From the NCBI GenBank assembly GCA_024235395.1, contig JACKMK010000004.1, positions 744,001-808,000 on the forward strand: a stretch of DNA of 64,000 nt. The letters run 5' to 3'. Both the position numbers and the translations under genes were made by a program. The DNA is from Chromatiaceae bacterium. GTDB taxonomy: Bacteria; Pseudomonadota; Gammaproteobacteria; Chromatiales; Chromatiaceae. The notes beneath the pieces are model-generated. The model was not told where the DNA came from, ran no database searches, and worked only from the letters and a program-made list of their open reading frames with translations. This document shows, one piece after another, positions 61,053 through 64,000 of the stretch (positions are counted from its first letter, which is position 1; each line of letters begins with the position of its first letter).

Positions 61053-61068
61053 TGCTTCACGTGGAACG
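61053..61068. promoter_or_regulatory. parS-like 16-mer
   Basis: TGCTTCACGTGGAACG matches 14 of 16 positions of the chromosomal parS consensus family (TGTTTCACGTGAAACA and TGTTCCACGTGGAACA), including the invariant CACGTG centre. ICEs of this class encode ParA/ParB-type proteins, which would be outside this window. It may be coincidence. Confidence 0.3.
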
Positions 61069-61440
61069 TTTGGACGTGCGGTTACGCATTACCGCCGTTG
61101 AGTTGAGCGAAAGGGACTTTCGCTTGACTTGAGAGCAGACCCGGCGAACTGCCAGCCGGCAGTTGCATTGAGTTGTCGTGGAATGGCGAGCGGTTGCTCA
61201 CCGATGGAATCGATCCGGAGATCGATGCTTTGGACGATGGACCGGCGACCTCTCGGTCGGCACGCCGAATCCGGTCCGAGGCGCGCATGCCCGATTCGAC
61301 GAAACGTCGAGGGTGGGCGACCCTCTGCCACTTTGCCGCAGTGGCCGCGGATGAATCGGTCGTGGGCGGCAGTTTAGGAACGCGTCATTCGCGCGTCACC
61401 GGGAAAATCGGCGCTGGCACGGCGTGGATTCGGGCTCAGC

Positions 61441-61746
61441 CGCCCGCGTCACTACCCCGCTGCGCTCGCTAGTGACACGGGCGCCTTCGCAGCGTGACAG
61501 CCCCGGCGCCAGGCGTTCGCCTGTCACAGGCGCTGCAATGAGAGCATCTGGCGGACCTGCGGAGCGGCGTCACCTGCCCACAGGGGACCACAGGCCCCGC
61601 GCGCGGCGCGGTCCCGCCCTTGGCGACGCGAGTGCGAAGGCTCGCTTTGCCGTGGCGGGCAGGGCCTGTGGACTCTGTGGACAGCTGATTCGGGATAAGG
61701 TGGCGGCTTCGAGCGGCGGGCGAGCGATTATTACAGTGTAATAATC
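61441..61746. repeat. Cluster of four inverted repeats
   Basis: (1) 61441-61454 with 61470-61483, 13 of 14 paired, 15-nt loop. (2) GTGACAG 61494-61500 with CTGTCAC 61521-61527. (3) a 24-25-nt imperfect dyad, 61574-61598 with 61661-61684, each arm with two CCACAG copies. (4) GATTATTAC-AGT-GTAATAATC, a perfect 21-bp palindrome at 61726-61746 in an otherwise GC-rich area. No gene overlaps the cluster. Confidence 0.75.
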
Positions 61747-61861
61747 CGCGGACGCCGCACGTCAGGGCGCGGCTTCGTTCGGCACACGCGGGCCGCGGCT
61801 GGTTCGCTCAGACGGCGAGCCACCCGGCCCTGGGCGCTGCGCTTTTGGTGCCGTGGTCTTG

Positions 61862-62164
61862 TTAGTCGTGTTCATCGTCGATCTCGCTCACATCCAGCAG
61901 TCGGCTTCCCCGGCGTACTGTGAGGATCTCGACCTTGTCCTTGACGCTGTAGATCACTCGATAGGCGCCGAAGATCACCTCTCTGATTCGCCGGACGCCA
62001 ACTTCTGGAACGATGCGGCCACTCTCCGGAAAATCCACCAGGCGCTCGACCGCATCGAACAGGTCGTTCACCCACCGCTCGGCGGCATCCGGGTTGTCTT
62101 TGGCGATGTAGCGCGCGATCTCTGATACCCGATCCAGTGCCAGCGGAGACCACTCCACCTTCAC
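61862..62164 (-). CDS. RelE/ParE-type toxin
   Basis: A 100-aa toxin starting MKVEWSPLALDRVSEIARYI, with DFPESGRIVPEVGVRRIREV and YRVIYSVKDKVEILTVRRGS, the ParE/RelE fold pattern. Whether it acts on mRNA or gyrase cannot be decided from sight; the tail looks more ParE-like. It overlaps the antitoxin stop by 4 bases, antitoxin first, as usual. It probably helps keep the ICE in the population. Confidence 0.9.
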   Translation of the reverse strand: MKVEWSPLALDRVSEIARYIAKDNPDAAERWVNDLFDAVERLVDFPESGRIVPEVGVRRIREVIFGAYRVIYSVKDKVEILTVRRGSRLLDVSEIDDEHD

Positions 62165-62442
62165 CGAGCGAGGCTCTTCAGGACCCGCGCCCTCGCCTCT
62201 TCATGTGGCACGGCCTCGCCGGCGGCAAGTTGTTCCTCGGCACGATAGATGTCCTCGAGAATCTCCAGCCTCTCTTGCATCAGCTCGAATTCATGCACAT
62301 CCATCAGAACGGCGACGCCGCGTCCTCGCTGGGTCAAGACCATCGGTCGCCGTGTCTCGTGAATGTGCTTAACGAAAGATGCCACCTCGGCGCGGAACTC
62401 CGACAAGGGGCGGATATCCTCATCCACTCTTACCTTCGACAT
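62161..62442 (-). CDS. Phd/YefM-type antitoxin
   Basis: A 93-aa protein: MSKVRVDEDIRPLSEFRAEV and a DNA-binding segment HIHETRRPMVLTQRGRGVAV, then an acidic helical toxin-binding tail (ERLEILEDIYRAEEQLAAGE). It neutralises the toxin encoded next and should repress the operon through the three 12-bp repeats just upstream of its ATG. Confidence 0.9.
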   Translation of the reverse strand: MSKVRVDEDIRPLSEFRAEVASFVKHIHETRRPMVLTQRGRGVAVLMDVHEFELMQERLEILEDIYRAEEQLAAGEAVPHEEARARVLKSLAR

Positions 62443-62449
62443 AGCGACC

Positions 62450-62485
62450 TCTAATAGTACGCTTAACTGTACGTTTTAATGTACG
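62450..62485. promoter_or_regulatory. Toxin-antitoxin operator: three tandem 12-bp repeats
   Basis: Three head-to-tail 12-mers at 62450-62461, 62462-62473 and 62474-62485 share the pattern YYTAAYWGTACG (third: TTTTAATGTACG). They lie 7 to 43 bp before the antitoxin start and replace the palindrome more usual for Phd-type operators. Confidence 0.8.
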
Positions 62486-62647
62486 TCAAATGTCGGCAGG
62501 CGACAAGCTGGCCGGCCATTCGCCGGCGCATACCGGTTCTCGGAGCCGACCGAACAGTGAGACTGGCCTGGAACCCAGAGACCAAGAGGAAGGATGCCAC
62601 TCTTACCCAAGTGGCCAGGGAGAAGATGCCGGCATCGGCCGGCGTGG

Positions 62648-63066
62648 TCAGTCCTCGTTCGGTAGCAGGATGGTCATGACCGGCTCACCGTCGTCACCCG
62701 GGCCCACCACCAGCTTCAGCTTGGTGAGCTCGGATTCGGTGGCCCGGCCGTCCCGCGGCACGCGGTAGAGCTCGAACAGGAGCTCGGAACTTCCAGTGGC
62801 ATTGGCCCGTGCAGCGTAGGCAGCCATGAACAGCACGTCCCACAGGCGACCCGACTGGTCCTGATGGGTCTGTCGCTTGCTGTCGGCCTCGTCCCAGGCT
62901 ACGCAGTCTGCCCAGGCACCAGCCGTGATGGCGACTGGCCAACGGAAGCCGGCCTCGCGGGCCATTTTCCTGCGTCGATCAAGACGCCGTCGGCCAGGGC
63001 CTCGGCGCGCGTGTAGACGGAAATGACTTCCCCGAAAAACGGGTGCTCACTCGGTTGATTGCTCAT
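62648..63066 (-). pseudogene. DUF6573-like ICE protein with a frameshift
   Basis: The start ATG 63066 is behind AAGGAGAA; MSNQPSEHPFFGEVISVYTR and ALADGVLIDAGK match the N-terminus of DUF6573-type proteins. The rest of the family (MAREAGFRWPVAITAGAWAD, GRLWDVLFMAAYAARA, ELLFELYRVPRDGR, and the end ILLPNED) is in a different frame starting at ATG 62965. The break is at GGAAAATGG: one more A in the run would join the frames as DAGK-MAREAG. It may be a real mutation, a sequencing slip, or a case where the downstream ATG is used. Confidence 0.7.
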
Positions 63067-63163
63067 CGTGGTTCTCCTTGGGATTACGACCTCGGAGACG
63101 CACCTCCTCCCTGCCGGGCGGCGTACGCCCTCCCGGCAGGTCGATGGTTGATGACTTTTGGAC

Positions 63164-63676
63164 TCAGATAAGCCCTCGTTCTGCAAAGCTCACGCTCTCG
63201 CCGGCGGCGACGACGAAGTGATCGAGCACCCGTACGTCCACCAGCGCCAGCGCTTCGCGCAACCGCCGGGTGATCGCCTCGTCGGCATGGCTCGGCTCGG
63301 CAACCCCCGAAGGGTGATTGTGAAAAAAGACGACCGCGGCCGCATTGAGCTCGAGGGCCCGCTGCACCACGACCCGAGGATGGACCGAAGCACCGTCGAT
63401 GGTGCCCTGGAACATCTCGGCCACCCGGATCACCCGGTGACGGTTGTCGAGGAACAGCGCGCCGAACACTTCGTGTTTGCGATCGACGAGCTTCAGGCGA
63501 AGAAAGTCGCGTGTCTGCTCCGGACTGCTCAGTGCGCGTCCCGCTCGATGGCGATCGGCAAGCACGGACAGGGCCAGTTTGATCAGCGTGTCCTTCTCCG
63601 CACGGTTGAGTGCACCCGGCTTCAACGTATCGAAGCGATTCTCGACCGGGAGCGGCTCCACGTCCTGGTTGTTCAT
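63164..63676 (-). CDS. radC: RadC family JAB-domain protein
   Basis: A 170-aa protein with the MPN/JAB metal site: VVFFHNHPSGVAEPSHADEA (HxH...D) and the upstream Glu in RKHEVFGALFLDNRHRVIRV. Despite the name, RadC proteins have no proven repair role; ICE copies are very common next to DUF3577. Length is normal for the mobile form, lacking the N-terminal HhH region. It starts at ATG 63676. Confidence 0.9.
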   Translation of the reverse strand: MNNQDVEPLPVENRFDTLKPGALNRAEKDTLIKLALSVLADRHRAGRALSSPEQTRDFLRLKLVDRKHEVFGALFLDNRHRVIRVAEMFQGTIDGASVHPRVVVQRALELNAAAVVFFHNHPSGVAEPSHADEAITRRLREALALVDVRVLDHFVVAAGESVSFAERGLI

Positions 63677-63778
63677 TGAGGTCTCCTCATGAGGTATGGG
63701 GAGACAGATCCCACGGGGATGGCTCCCCGATGGGTGGAAGTTGACCGGGCGACGAAGTCACCCGGTCGAGTAGGCAGA

Positions 63779-64000
63779 TCAGGCCGCCTGGTCCTTGTAG
63801 AACGGTTGGCCGTCGACCTTGGCCCAGCCGACGCGCAGAAGACGCGCCTTCAGGCTGACCCCGGTCTCACCGGCCTTGTCGCCGTTCTTATAGGTAAAGG
63901 ATTCAGCGACCAAGTCGCTGAGCGTGAAGCCCACGAGCACCTTGAGCTTGCCCTCGACGGCTGGCTTGAGCTGTTGCACAAGCTTCTGCGCCTGTTGGCC
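63779..64000 (-). CDS. DUF3577 / STY4534-family ICE protein (partial)
   Basis: The frame is open to the right edge of the window. Its C-terminal 74 residues include LVQQLKPAVEGKLKVLVGFT and SDLVAESFTYKNGDKAGETG, then LKARLLRVGWAKVDGQPFYK, characteristic of DUF3577 proteins of SPI-7-type ICEs, which are thought to support element replication or maintenance. The N-terminus is outside. Confidence 0.8.
   Translation of the reverse strand, partial: GQQAQKLVQQLKPAVEGKLKVLVGFTLSDLVAESFTYKNGDKAGETGVSLKARLLRVGWAKVDGQPFYKDQAA

Larger units (their letters stand above)
60838..61861. other. 1-kb non-coding region rich in inverted repeats (candidate oriT/ori)
   Basis: No convincing gene on either strand. 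The region lies between the second recombinase and the toxin-antitoxin pair, both read away or across on the minus strand. It contains two hairpins at 60961-61014, a parS-like 16-mer at 61053-61068, and a dense series of inverted repeats at 61441-61746. Such structure in a gene-free kilobase of an ICE suggests a transfer origin, replication origin or partition site. Confidence 0.55.

Overview
This window is most of an integrative and conjugative element (ICE) of the PFGI-1/SPI-7/clc class in a GC-rich proteobacterium, probably a gammaproteobacterium. Rhodanese, DsrE and heavy-metal genes fit a metal-exposed or sulfur-metabolising host, but that is inference. Only about the first 960 bases look chromosomal: the 3' end of an AraC-type regulator and a terminator for a tRNA gene. 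The element starts at the 3' half of a tRNA-Pro(GGG) gene, cut at the anticodon loop, followed by a repeat-rich segment, a tyrosine integrase (1272-2552) and an AlpA-like protein. It continues past the right edge.

Layout. (1) 2.9-16.1 kb, accessory and defence block: a Fic protein, an unknown 308-aa protein, and a minus-strand operon read as Phd-like protein, hsdM, hsdS, hsdR, GajA-like OLD nuclease, GajB-like UvrD helicase. The type I restriction operon and the Gabija-like pair are joined by 4- to 14-base overlaps or gaps. hsdM is split by a 1227-bp IS3-family element with a 3-bp target duplication; removing it restores the frame exactly. (2) 16.6-21.4 kb: conjugation genes (TraG-like to the TIGR03757 family). 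(3) 21.8-30.4 kb, cargo 1: CDF transporter and MerR regulator sharing a divergent dyad promoter, then a CzcCBA-type efflux system whose CzcB has an exceptionally long His-rich repeat region. (4) 30.7-38.1 kb: conjugation genes from the TraC/VirB4-like ATPase to the RAQPRD protein. (5) 38.4-53.9 kb, cargo 2: histidine kinase and NtrC-type regulator, a cytochrome-like gene behind a sigma-54 promoter with two identical upstream dyads, ChrA, a complete MoxR/DUF58/DUF4381/VWA/VWA-TPR/BatD operon, and a sulfur-relay/membrane operon divergent from an ArsR-rhodanese regulator. (6) 54.3-60.8 kb: TIGR03747, TraD, TIGR03765, lytic transglycosylase, TIGR03759, PilL-like protein and a second tyrosine recombinase. 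(7) 60.8-64 kb: a 1-kb non-coding region full of inverted repeats (candidate oriT or ori), a ParE/Phd toxin-antitoxin pair with three 12-bp operator repeats, a frameshifted DUF6573-like gene, RadC and a partial DUF3577 protein.

The conjugation genes are all on the minus strand, in the order I know for this ICE class, and are interrupted only by cargo 1 and cargo 2 at gene boundaries. No relaxase (TraI/MobH) is visible, so it must lie to the right if the element is complete. Family names such as TIGR037xx are assigned from memory of the protein sequences, not from a search.
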